Source: Lachnospiraceae bacterium UBA3785
GTDB taxonomy: Bacteria; Bacillota; Clostridia; Lachnospirales; Lachnospiraceae
Length of the DNA: 6,771 nt
NCBI GenBank assembly: GCA_002369495.1
Contig: DFFD01000227.1
Coordinates: forward strand, 1-6,771
Reading direction: 5' to 3'
Position numbers and translations under genes: made by a program. Numbering within the stretch: position 1 is the first letter of the stretch; every line of letters starts with the position of its first letter. Of the stretch, positions 1-6,198 are shown one piece after another. Under the pieces are notes generated by a model. It saw only the letters and a list, made by a program, of their open reading frames with translations, had not been told where the DNA came from and did no database searches.

Positions 1-1326
1 TTCTTCCACAGCAAGCGCGTAATCTCCGTACTGAGTCATATAATAAACCGGATGAAGCGTCTTTGCCTCACACACAGTGCTGTAGTCTGACAGCGATATT
101 TCCCGGATCACATTATTATCGACATAGTAAATAAGACTGTCCCGCTCTTCATTAATATACGCGCGAACGCCGATGCAGCTTCTCCATTCATTACCGACAT
201 ACCTTGAAAATGCATCCGCTTCTTCAGGAACATCAGAACTGTACTCCGCTTGGGCGAATGTCCGGGCATTGGAATCCATCAGATAAAACCGAGAATAGAG
301 CGCGCTTTGCATCAGGAGATAGCGGTCCCTTACAAGCTCTGCCTGAATGAAACTTTCATTATTGTAGTGCTGGGAGAGAAGCGCCATGTACCGATTTGAC
401 ACCTCTATGGCGTTGCCGTTCACAGTCCCGGGATAAAGTACCATGCAGTCATGTTCATACCCCCAGTAGATCCAGTTTGTATAACCTTCAAAATAGAAAT
501 TTCCGTTCGTGCTGTCAAAACCGCTGAAGCGATAAACGACCTTATCGGTCACGGTCTGGGAGAGGATCTTTCCGTCCGAGGAGAGCAGATACATCGGGTA
601 CCCGTTTTCTCCTTTATCACCATCAGCTGCGTAGATTCGGCCCGCCGCATCTACGCCGTAAGCCCTGAGGTACATCTTAGCGTCCAGCTTGAGGTATGTC
701 TTCTTTCCCGTTTTTTGTGTATCAAGGTCGTAAGCCTGAAGACAAAGTCCCGACGCATCCCTGCCCAGGAGATAGATTTTCGAGCCGGCCGTATAGTAAG
801 TCGGTCCTGTATATTGAACGAAACTGCCTGTTTTCGATGAAGGTTCGTTTTGCCAGAGACTCGTGACGTATGACAGCTTATTATCGGAGAATGAAAACAA
901 ATACAGCTTTAATTCCTTGTGATGGTACCCTTCACGTAAAGAATAATTCCCGGTTTCAACAAGAATATACAGTCCGTTCCGGGACTCACACGGAAAGAAG
1001 TTAATCGAATCAATCGAGCCGCAGTCAAAGTCAGCTGTCGTAAACTGCGGCACCCCGCTGCCGGATGTCCCGACTGCCCGGGGCTCGCTCGCTCCTTCCA
1101 CGCTTTCCGCATCCGAAGTTTCCTGCGTTTCCACCGTTGTATCCGCGTCTGACCGATCACCGTCCGGTTCGGAAAGAGGTCCGTTCACGATCACAGGCTC
1201 TGCTTCTTCCGGCAGGGCATATCCCCCTCCTTCAATATCGGCTGCCGCCGAGAGCGGAGTGAGCAGTAAACATACCGCCGTCAGCAGTAACGCGCCTGCG
1301 AACTTCATTTTTCTGAGTTTTCTCAT
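1..1326 (-). CDS. Secreted beta-propeller-like surface protein, C-terminus beyond window
   Basis: I read an uninterrupted frame of 442 codons from the ATG at 1326 to the left edge, so the C-terminus is missing. A GGAGG-containing site at 1333-1338 lies about 6 bases upstream and fixes this start over the second ATG at 1308. The N-terminus is a clear Sec signal peptide: a basic start (MRKLRKMKF), a leucine/alanine-rich core, and likely cleavage after SAAA near residue 29. No convincing lipobox is present. Residues about 30-90 form an acidic, Ser/Thr/Glu/Pro-rich linker typical of an exported spacer. The rest is rich in Tyr, Asp and Gly with recurring strand-like units such as GSKIYLL, AAGRIYAADG and YPMYLLSSDGK, which resembles beta-propeller proteins. 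This suggests an extracellular or wall-associated protein, but substrate and family are not recognised. The gene is lower in GC (about 45-50% in sampled lines) than its neighbours (about 60%). Confidence 0.8.
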   Translation of the reverse strand, partial: MRKLRKMKFAGALLLTAVCLLLTPLSAAADIEGGGYALPEEAEPVIVNGPLSEPDGDRSDADTTVETQETSDAESVEGASEPRAVGTSGSGVPQFTTADFDCGSIDSINFFPCESRNGLYILVETGNYSLREGYHHKELKLYLFSFSDNKLSYVTSLWQNEPSSKTGSFVQYTGPTYYTAGSKIYLLGRDASGLCLQAYDLDTQKTGKKTYLKLDAKMYLRAYGVDAAGRIYAADGDKGENGYPMYLLSSDGKILSQTVTDKVVYRFSGFDSTNGNFYFEGYTNWIYWGYEHDCMVLYPGTVNGNAIEVSNRYMALLSQHYNNESFIQAELVRDRYLLMQSALYSRFYLMDSNARTFAQAEYSSDVPEEADAFSRYVGNEWRSCIGVRAYINEERDSLIYYVDNNVIREISLSDYSTVCEAKTLHPVYYMTQYGDYALAVEE

Positions 1327-1368
1327 TTTGTGCCTCCGTTTCGTGTGAGTGTTAATGCCGCTATATAT

Positions 1369-1397
1369 ATAGTATCCCCGTTTGATCTTTTTTACAA
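1369..1397 (-). promoter_or_regulatory. Candidate promoter of the secreted-protein gene
   Basis: On the minus strand I see TTGTAA (1397-1392), a 17-base spacer, and TACTAT (1374-1369), inside an AT-rich patch that continues into TATATATA. Each hexamer matches four of six sigma-A consensus positions. It lies about 45 bases upstream of the start at 1326. The overlapping TATATA run makes the exact -10 uncertain. Confidence 0.4.
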
Positions 1398-1455
1398 TCG
1401 TTTTTGAACAGTAAAATTTTTTCTCCGCTGCCGGCATAAAAACCTGCGTTTTCAG

Positions 1456-1484
1456 TTAAACAAAGCGGCCAATCGTGGTATGAT
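1456..1484 (+). promoter_or_regulatory. Candidate promoter of the AlbA_2/HATPase gene
   Basis: TTAAAC (1456-1461), a 17-base spacer and TATGAT (1479-1484, extending to TATGATAAT) lie about 40 bases before the ATG at 1524. The -10 element is good and the -35 weak. This is the only AT-rich promoter-like patch immediately upstream of the gene. Confidence 0.4.
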
Positions 1485-1523
1485 AATCATGAATCTGTTC
1501 TCATCACCCCAGGAGACCCCGCC

Positions 1524-2942
1524 ATGATCGACCTCATCAAACTCGAACAGTACACCGAAAACAACCGCATCGAGGCCAAAAAAGCCCTCGGCGGCCTGCC
1601 CCACAGCATCTGGGAGACCTACTCCGCCTTCGCGAACACGCTCGGCGGGGTCATCCTCCTAGGCGTTGAGGAATACCGCGACAAGACCTTCCACACCGTG
1701 AACCTCCCGGACCCCGAGGGGATGGTCAGAGAGTTCTGGGAGCTGGTCAACGACCCGGACAAGGCCAGCGCGAACATTCTCACGAAGAAGCAGGTCCGGA
1801 TCGAGACCGTGAACGGCGACCGCATCATCCTGATCGAGGTGCCCCGCGCGCAGCGCTCGGACAGGCCGGTCTACATCGACCGGGACCCCGTCTCGGGCTC
1901 CTACCGCCGGAGCGGCGAGGGCGACTACCACTGCACCAGAGAGGAGCTGGCCGCCATGTACCGGGACGCTGAGGTGCGGACGCAGGACATGCTCGTCCTT
2001 GAAAATGAAACCCTCTCCGTCTTCTCCCCCGACACGGTCCTGGCCTACCGGAAGCGCATGAAGCGCACCCGCCCGAACCACATCTGGGAAAATCTCTCCG
2101 ACGAGGATTTCCTGGAAAAGCTCGGCGCGGTGAACCTCGGTGCGGACGGAAAACCGCACCCCACCGCGGCCGGCCTCCTCATGTTCGGCCGCCTTGATGA
2201 GATCATCAAACTGTACCCGGACTATTACCTCGACTACCGCGAGGAGACCGACGAGACCAAAGAGTGGACCGACCGCGTGAGTACTGCCATGGGGTCCTGG
2301 AGCGGAAATGTGCTCGATTTTTATTTCCTGGTCAGCAGCAAGCTGAGGCATTTTCCGGACGCTATCAACAAGGCAGTCAGCGAAGCGCTCGCCAACTGCC
2401 TCATCAATGCCGACTATTACGGCCGTAAGGGCCTTGTCATTCTGCGGAAAAAGAATCTCATCGTCATGTCGAACCCCGGCGATTTCCGCGTTGACCCGGC
2501 CGCAGCCCGCGCCGGCGGCCTCTCCGACCCGCGGAACGGGCTCCTCATGAAGATGTTCAGCCTGATCGACGCGAGTTCGCAGACAGGCAGCGGCATTCCG
2601 GGCATCCTCTACGCCTGGAAAATGCAGGGCTGGAGCGAACCCACGATTACCCAGAGCGTCGACCCGAACCGGGTCCAGCTCTCGCTCCCGCTCGAAAAGA
2701 CCGCCGAAAGGAAGAACTTCGTGAAGCACGCGGACAACAGGGACCTCTTTGAGACCTCCGCCCGGAAGGACATGATCATATCCTACCTGACGGAGCACAT
2801 TTCCGCCACCGGGGATGAGCTCTGCGGGCTCCTGAACATAAAAGCTCCCCTTCTTGGCGGGCTCCTTCAGGAACTCATCGATGAGGAGATCGTTGTGAAA
2901 AATGAAGACCTGTCTCCCGTGACTTACAAATTAAAGGCCTGA
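1524..2942 (+). CDS. AlbA_2 (Schlafen-like) and HATPase_c_4 domain protein, putative regulator
   Basis: The 472-aa product has the architecture of clostridial proteins often labelled 'ATP-binding protein' or 'RecG C-terminal-like'. Residues about 1-145 form an AlbA_2/Schlafen-type domain, a putative nucleic-acid-binding module (E17-A-K-K, then SAFANTLGGVILLGVEE, and VYIDRDPVSGSYRRSGEGDY near 116-135). Residues about 283-385 match HATPase_c_4: EALANCLINADYYG at 287-300, NPGDF at 317-321, DPRNGLLMKMF at 335-345 and TGSGIPGI at 354-361. The C-terminus (about 413-470) looks like a winged helix. AGGAG at 1511-1515, 8 bases upstream, supports the start. The protein is probably cytosolic and may act as a DNA-binding transcriptional regulator; that role is inferred from architecture. 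The usual His-Arg-Asp-Tyr segment of the ATPase-like domain reads Asn-Ala-Asp-Tyr here, so ATP use is uncertain. It is transcribed alone and ends in a terminator shared with the convergent gene. Confidence 0.88.
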   Translation: MIDLIKLEQYTENNRIEAKKALGGLPHSIWETYSAFANTLGGVILLGVEEYRDKTFHTVNLPDPEGMVREFWELVNDPDKASANILTKKQVRIETVNGDRIILIEVPRAQRSDRPVYIDRDPVSGSYRRSGEGDYHCTREELAAMYRDAEVRTQDMLVLENETLSVFSPDTVLAYRKRMKRTRPNHIWENLSDEDFLEKLGAVNLGADGKPHPTAAGLLMFGRLDEIIKLYPDYYLDYREETDETKEWTDRVSTAMGSWSGNVLDFYFLVSSKLRHFPDAINKAVSEALANCLINADYYGRKGLVILRKKNLIVMSNPGDFRVDPAAARAGGLSDPRNGLLMKMFSLIDASSQTGSGIPGILYAWKMQGWSEPTITQSVDPNRVQLSLPLEKTAERKNFVKHADNRDLFETSARKDMIISYLTEHISATGDELCGLLNIKAPLLGGLLQELIDEEIVVKNEDLSPVTYKLKA

Positions 2943-2959
2943 GCGATCAGGCCTTTTTC
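2933..2959. terminator. Shared bidirectional terminator containing both stop codons
   Basis: A perfect 10-bp inverted repeat, AAAGGCCTGA (2933-2942) and TCAGGCCTTT (2947-2956), closes a GCGA loop of the GNRA type. On the plus strand it runs into TTTTTCTTTT, a good intrinsic terminator. On the minus strand the tract is weaker (CCTTTAATTTG). The plus-strand gene's TGA is 2940-2942 and the minus-strand gene's TGA is 2949-2947, so the whole gap between the two genes is the four-base loop. Confidence 0.85.
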
Positions 2960-3441
2960 TTTTCGAGTTCCAGAAGCTTCACTTTCCTCTCAATTCCTCC
3001 CGCATAGCCGGTCATGCTCCCGTCCGCACCGACGACCCGGTGGCAGGGAACGATCAGGGAGACCGGATTGCGGGCAACCGCTCCGCCGACCGCCCGGGCG
3101 GACGACTTTTTCCCGTTCAGACGGGCGATTCTCTCCGCGATCTCCCCGTAGGTCGTCGTCGCCCCGTAGGGAATCGCGAGCAGGATCTCCCAGACCGCCC
3201 GGCGGAATTCAGTCCCCTTAAGAGCAAGAGGCGGCGTAAAGTCCGGGATCTCCCCGTCAAAATACAAAGAAAGCCAGCGGTCCGCCTCCGCGAAGACCGG
3301 CAGCGTGCGCTCTTCATTTTCCGGATCGAGCGTCTCCGCAAAATGTTCCTGCCCTTCGAACCAGAGCCCGGTGAGGCTCTCCCCGTCTGAGGCCATCGTG
3401 ATTGCTCCAAGAGGCGATTCATAGCGATGCGTAAAATCCAT
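2947..3441 (-). CDS. ogt: Methylated-DNA--protein-cysteine S-methyltransferase (Ogt type)
   Basis: This 164-aa suicide repair protein transfers the alkyl group from O6-alkylguanine (and O4-alkylthymine) in DNA onto its own cysteine. The N-terminal ribonuclease-like domain spans about 1-75 and the DNA-binding/active-site domain about 77-160. The active site PCHRVV is intact with nucleophile C133. The recognition-helix segment SARAVGGAVARNP carries the probable Arg finger R116 and the hinge Asn N125. The TTTYGEIA segment (95-102) and the YAGG segment (146-149) are also typical. The length is standard for single-domain Ogt/MGMT, with no Ada-type regulatory domain. GGAGGGG at 3449-3455 sits 7 bases before the ATG. 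It is the last gene of the minus-strand cluster, 18 bp after the esterase, and ends inside the shared terminator. Confidence 0.95.
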   Translation of the reverse strand: MDFTHRYESPLGAITMASDGESLTGLWFEGQEHFAETLDPENEERTLPVFAEADRWLSLYFDGEIPDFTPPLALKGTEFRRAVWEILLAIPYGATTTYGEIAERIARLNGKKSSARAVGGAVARNPVSLIVPCHRVVGADGSMTGYAGGIERKVKLLELEKKKA

Positions 3442-3459
3442 AGTGATACCCCTCCGCAG

Positions 3460-4794
3460 TCATTTCGCCTTCGGCGAACCTTTGGTGAGCATGTTGACGG
3501 TCATTTTGACGTAATCCGGCCTCCCCATCTTCGTTCCGGCCTCCTTAAAGCACAGCGCTCTCCCGTTCTTCTTCCCGGCCGGTTCCCAGGCCGGAAGGCC
3601 GGGCCCGTTCGGATCGCCGCATTTTGCAAAATTTGCCGCATACTCCGTCATCTGCCGCGAGGCCTCGAAATCGCGCGCCGCGTAAGGCCGCCAGGACTCT
3701 CTGAGCCGCCCGAACATGTACCGGAGGTCCGAGGAGTGGAAGGCTCCGTTCCGGTCTCCGGGCGAATCCAGGTCGAACCAGTAGAGATACGCACCGTTCG
3801 CCCTCCCGTACTTCGTCCCGATGTACGCCATGACCGGCGCGTACATGTCGTTGTTCGTAAAGCCGATCATGCAGCCGACCGGCAGCGGATCACTGATCAG
3901 CCTGTCGACCCTGTCCTTTATGAGGACTCCGTCCACCACCGGCATCGTGTTATAGGTGGCGTCCTTCCGGGTCATTTTCATCGCGTGTTCCGCGGTCAGA
4001 AGCTCCCGGATCCCAATCTGCCGCAGTTCCTCAAGAGTCCCGCAGCCGCAGCGGTCCATGAGCTCCAGCCAGTAAGCCCGCGTCTCCTCCGCCGGCCTCG
4101 GCAGGGCAAATTTCGGGAACATGCCGCCCCCGGACATCATGATGACGCGCTGAAAGAGCCCCGCAAGGTCATGGTTCAGGCACAGGTACTGGATCGAGAT
4201 CGCACCGGCGCTCTGCCCCATGAGGGTGATATTTTCCGGATCGCCCCCGAACTCCGCGATGTGCGCCTTCACCCAGCGGATCGCGGTCAGCTGGTCGTCC
4301 AGCCCGAAGTTTCCCTCGCGGCCGGATTCTTTCCGGACCGCCTCGTGCGTCAGGTACCCGAGCACCCCGACGCGGTAGTTGATCACGACGGTCAGGATCC
4401 CCCGCTTCGCAAATTCATACCCGCGGAACGGCTCCTCCGCGTTCGAGCCCGAGTTGAAGCCGCCCCCGTGGATAAAAATGATCACCGGACACTTCTCCGC
4501 CTTCTTCGGCACATAAAGGTCGAGGTTCAGGCAGTCCTCGTCATACTGAAAATGAAGCCCCTCCCGAAACTCCCGCTGGTAAAAGCGCCTCTCCGGGTTC
4601 TCAAGCTGCGGAAAATACATCCTGTACTGCGGGCACGCCCTCCCGTGCCGGGTCGCGTCAAGCTCTCCCTCCCGGCGTTCCACCGGGACCGCATAGGCAA
4701 AGCGCTCCGCCCGGGCGTAGGGCACGCCGAGGAATTCAAGGCATTCGGGGGTTTCATTTCCGGAAAGAGTTCCGAGAGAAGTATGTTTTTTCAT
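3460..4794 (-). CDS. Type-B carboxylesterase (alpha/beta hydrolase)
   Basis: The 444-aa enzyme belongs to the carboxylesterase type-B family, which hydrolyses carboxylic esters with a Ser-Glu/Asp-His triad. Visible motifs, in order, are FLGVPYA (22-28), the EDCLNLDLYVP signature (86-96), the oxyanion loop HGGG (109-112), GNFGLDDQLTAIRWV, FGGDPENITLMGQSAGA with nucleophile S195, an acidic position in IGFTNNDMY (D316) and the catalytic His in AFHSSDL (H353). No signal peptide is seen, so it is probably cytoplasmic. It is shorter than the usual 480-550 aa. The nucleophile elbow is GQSAG instead of the common GESAG, and Asp occupies the usual Glu position. I chose the ATG at 4794 because GGCGGAG (4800-4806) precedes it and it overlaps the upstream gene's TGA as ATGA, which indicates translational coupling. 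The substrate is unknown. Confidence 0.92.
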   Translation of the reverse strand: MKKHTSLGTLSGNETPECLEFLGVPYARAERFAYAVPVERREGELDATRHGRACPQYRMYFPQLENPERRFYQREFREGLHFQYDEDCLNLDLYVPKKAEKCPVIIFIHGGGFNSGSNAEEPFRGYEFAKRGILTVVINYRVGVLGYLTHEAVRKESGREGNFGLDDQLTAIRWVKAHIAEFGGDPENITLMGQSAGAISIQYLCLNHDLAGLFQRVIMMSGGGMFPKFALPRPAEETRAYWLELMDRCGCGTLEELRQIGIRELLTAEHAMKMTRKDATYNTMPVVDGVLIKDRVDRLISDPLPVGCMIGFTNNDMYAPVMAYIGTKYGRANGAYLYWFDLDSPGDRNGAFHSSDLRYMFGRLRESWRPYAARDFEASRQMTEYAANFAKCGDPNGPGLPAWEPAGKKNGRALCFKEAGTKMGRPDYVKMTVNMLTKGSPKAK

Positions 4795-5084
4795 TTTTTC
4801 TCCGCCCGCAGCGAACACAGCTCCCTCGCCCGCGCAAGGTCGCTCTTCTTCACATAGATCCTGTAAATGTAGGTCGGCGAATCCCCGAAATGCGAGGCGC
4901 CGATCCCGCCGGAGCCCGTGTGTATCCCCTGCGAGTAGTGGATGTTCTTCTCCAGGGTCGTGACGTTCTGCTTCGTGCTCATCTCGTACTCGATTCCGTT
5001 GGCCTTGAGCGTCGACCAGACTTTGGCGGCGGCTTCCTGGTTCACGTCGACGAAGAGTTCGGCGCGGTTGAAAATGGTGATCAT
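4791..5084 (-). CDS. Small DUF2007-like protein, function unknown
   Basis: The 97-aa product starts MITIFNRAELFVDVNQ, continues with AAAKVWSTLKANGIEYEM and ends with YIYRIYVKKSDLARARELC. This pattern (a strand, a helix that detects 'who sits in which position', then a strand plus a final helix) resembles the DUF2007 / putative signal-transducing family and small hypothetical clostridial proteins. No signal peptide, membrane segment or catalytic motif is visible. The central region is Gly/Ser/His rich (GIHTGSGGIGASHFG). The start at 5084 is set by GGGAGGA at 5091-5097, 6 bases upstream. An in-frame ATG at 5120 has its GAGGA only one or two bases away and is unlikely. It lies 39 bp downstream of the flavin-reductase stop and overlaps the esterase start by 4 bp. 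The family assignment is tentative. Confidence 0.75.
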   Translation of the reverse strand: MITIFNRAELFVDVNQEAAAKVWSTLKANGIEYEMSTKQNVTTLEKNIHYSQGIHTGSGGIGASHFGDSPTYIYRIYVKKSDLARARELCSLRAEKK

Positions 5085-5090
5085 AGTGCT

Positions 5091-5097
5091 TCCTCCC
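5091..5097 (-). promoter_or_regulatory. Ribosome binding site deciding the DUF2007-like start
   Basis: GGGAGGA read on the minus strand lies 6 bases before the ATG at 5084. It rules in favour of this start over the in-frame ATG at 5120. Confidence 0.75.
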
Positions 5098-5123
5098 ATC
5101 TGCTTTGGATTATCAGACATTCC

Positions 5124-5594
5124 TCAGTTAATCTCCAAAACCTCCCCGATATACATATCATGCGGAGCATCCTTCCCGTACCACCGGCTGACCAGCTCCT
5201 CCGACATATTGGCAAGCTCGAGCGGCTGCTTAAAGAGCTTTCTGCACAGGATCGTCACCTCGGCCTCCTCAAACGTCACGGTCTCCCCGACAGCCTTCGG
5301 CGTGAGCCCGGACTCGTGCATCTTGTCCATATCCCTGCCGGACTTTGAACCGAGGATTCCCAGCGTCTTCCGGAACTCTTCCGGGTAGAAGCTGACCGTA
5401 AAATACTCCCCGCCGTCCATGAACTCATGCGTATAGCGGGACGTCCGCACGTACACGGTGGCGACCGGTTTCCCCCAGATCGTCCCCAGGCCGCCCCAGC
5501 TGACGGTCATCGTGTTGAAGCTCTCCATGCTGCCGGCGGTCAGCAGGGCCCATTTTTTGTCGAACTGTCTGAAAATGTCTGTTGTAAATTCCAT
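5124..5594 (-). CDS. Flavin-reductase-like protein from internal start (alternative product)
   Basis: If translation begins at the internal ATG at 5594, a free 156-aa protein results. That is the usual length of stand-alone clostridial flavin-reductase-like proteins, which bind FMN in a split-barrel dimer and reduce or carry flavin using NAD(P)H or a partner. The sequence MEFTTDIFRQFDKKWALLTAG looks like a natural N-terminus, and the NTMTVSWGGLG segment forms the expected flavin-binding region. AAGGAG at 5601-5606 is 6 bases upstream, the same arrangement as at the transporter start at 6260 (AAGGAGATCATT before ATG). This is the same frame as the fused CDS, so it may be a second product or the only form of this domain. 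The reaction partner is unknown. Confidence 0.55.
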   Translation of the reverse strand: MEFTTDIFRQFDKKWALLTAGSMESFNTMTVSWGGLGTIWGKPVATVYVRTSRYTHEFMDGGEYFTVSFYPEEFRKTLGILGSKSGRDMDKMHESGLTPKAVGETVTFEEAEVTILCRKLFKQPLELANMSEELVSRWYGKDAPHDMYIGEVLEIN

Positions 5595-6005
5595 GATGAT
5601 CTCCTTTCCGAGCCTCTCTTTCAGCAGCTCATACCGCAGCCGCTTCTCCTCCTTCAGAAAATGCACCTCCCTCTCCTGCACCGGACACCCCTCATAGCAG
5701 AGCTTCTCATCCCCGAACTGCTCGCTCGTCAAGTCAAACACGCAGTCCCCGACCACGTTGAAGCAGTGGAAGGTTCCGTTCTCAAGAGGGACGCCGCGCA
5801 CCTCCCCGCCGTAGATGTCCTGCACGAGGAAAGCGGTGACGGAGCACTGGCCGAGGGTTTTATTTTCCGGCGTCCAGGACGCGCGCATGCGCGGCGCGCA
5901 GGTCTCCGCGCACCAGGCCCTGGAGAAAATGTCGTAGCAGTCGCGCGGGGTGAGGCCGCGCGCATCGGTGATGTCGGCAGTTTCCCAGCCGTAGAATTTA
6001 TACAT
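5124..6005 (-). CDS. YunG-like domain fused in frame to flavin-reductase-like domain
   Basis: One uninterrupted frame of 293 aa joins two domains usually expected as separate proteins. Residues 1-137 resemble the Bacillus YunG family of unknown function: WCAETCAPRMRASWTPENKT, then LGQCSVTAFLVQDIYGGEV, then FHCFNVVGDCVFDLTSEQFGD. Residues 138-293 resemble the flavin reductase / DIM6-NTAB FMN-binding split barrel: WALLTAG, SFNTMTVSWGGLGTIWGKP, YVRTSRYTHEFM and YFTVSFYPEEFRKTLGILGSKSGRD. The start at 6005 is chosen because AAAGGGGAG (6011-6019) lies 5 bases upstream and YunG-like similarity begins there. An ATG at 6215 would add 70 residues of no recognisable family and would place the candidate promoter inside the gene. 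The junction reads GKEIIMEF, and its codons also form a perfect ribosome binding site for an internal start. Both domains look intact. Likely cytosolic; it heads the minus-strand cluster. Whether the fusion is made as one chain is uncertain. Confidence 0.75.
   Translation of the reverse strand: MYKFYGWETADITDARGLTPRDCYDIFSRAWCAETCAPRMRASWTPENKTLGQCSVTAFLVQDIYGGEVRGVPLENGTFHCFNVVGDCVFDLTSEQFGDEKLCYEGCPVQEREVHFLKEEKRLRYELLKERLGKEIIMEFTTDIFRQFDKKWALLTAGSMESFNTMTVSWGGLGTIWGKPVATVYVRTSRYTHEFMDGGEYFTVSFYPEEFRKTLGILGSKSGRDMDKMHESGLTPKAVGETVTFEEAEVTILCRKLFKQPLELANMSEELVSRWYGKDAPHDMYIGEVLEIN
5601..5606 (-). promoter_or_regulatory. Internal ribosome binding site at the YunG/flavin-reductase junction
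   Basis: AAGGAG on the minus strand, followed by ATCATC and ATG at 5594. It is embedded in the codons for Lys-Glu of the upstream domain. Its strength and ideal spacing argue that the downstream domain was, or still is, started independently. Confidence 0.65.
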
Positions 6006-6110
6006 GTTTTCTCCCCTTTCTGAGGTCGTAGATGAGCTCCAGATATTCTGCTTTTTCTCGTCTTTCGGCAGCTCCCGCATACGGCTTTCCTCCGCAATCC
6101 TGATAGAACC

Positions 6111-6139
6111 AGTATATAATAGCGCGGAGATTTTTTGAA
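6111..6139 (-). promoter_or_regulatory. Candidate promoter of the minus-strand cluster
   Basis: On the minus strand TTCAAA (6139-6134), a 17-base spacer and TATACT (6116-6111) match four and five of six sigma-A positions. It lies about 105 bases before the start at 6005 and would serve the YunG-like gene and the genes behind it. The long leader shows no recognised riboswitch. Confidence 0.45.
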
Positions 6140-6198
6140 GTAGTTCTTTGAAAAATGAAAACCGATCCCCGAGTCCGCCTCCGTCAATGAATAAAATC

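Noticed and set aside
451..840. A 129-codon plus-strand frame opposite the secreted-protein gene
   Set aside because: It lies within a 442-codon minus-strand frame that has a signal peptide and ribosome site. The plus-strand frame has neither.
1240..1326. A lipoprotein signal in the secreted protein
   Set aside because: The only Cys in the signal region (LTAVC at residues 15-19) sits in the middle of the hydrophobic core and lacks Gly/Ala before it; an ordinary Sec cleavage after SAAA fits better.
1659..2798. A 379-codon minus-strand frame opposite the AlbA_2/HATPase gene
   Set aside because: It arises from strong GC bias at third codon positions in the true gene; composition is Val/Gly/Arg/His rich with no family signature.
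4795..4818. An upstream ATG at 4818 for the esterase
   Set aside because: The ATG at 4794 has GGCGGAG 5 bases upstream and the ATGA overlap; the 8 extra residues lie inside the upstream gene and add nothing to the family match.
3427..4857. A long plus-strand open frame (476 codons) opposite the esterase
   Set aside because: It is longer than the real gene but has no recognisable domain or matching ribosome site. It is rich in Arg, Pro, His and Val, as expected for the antisense of a GC-rich gene. The minus strand has a full catalytic triad and family motifs.
5427..6023. Plus-strand open frames opposite the YunG/flavin-reductase gene
   Set aside because: No domain match or ribosome site; the minus strand shows two clear families across the same bases.
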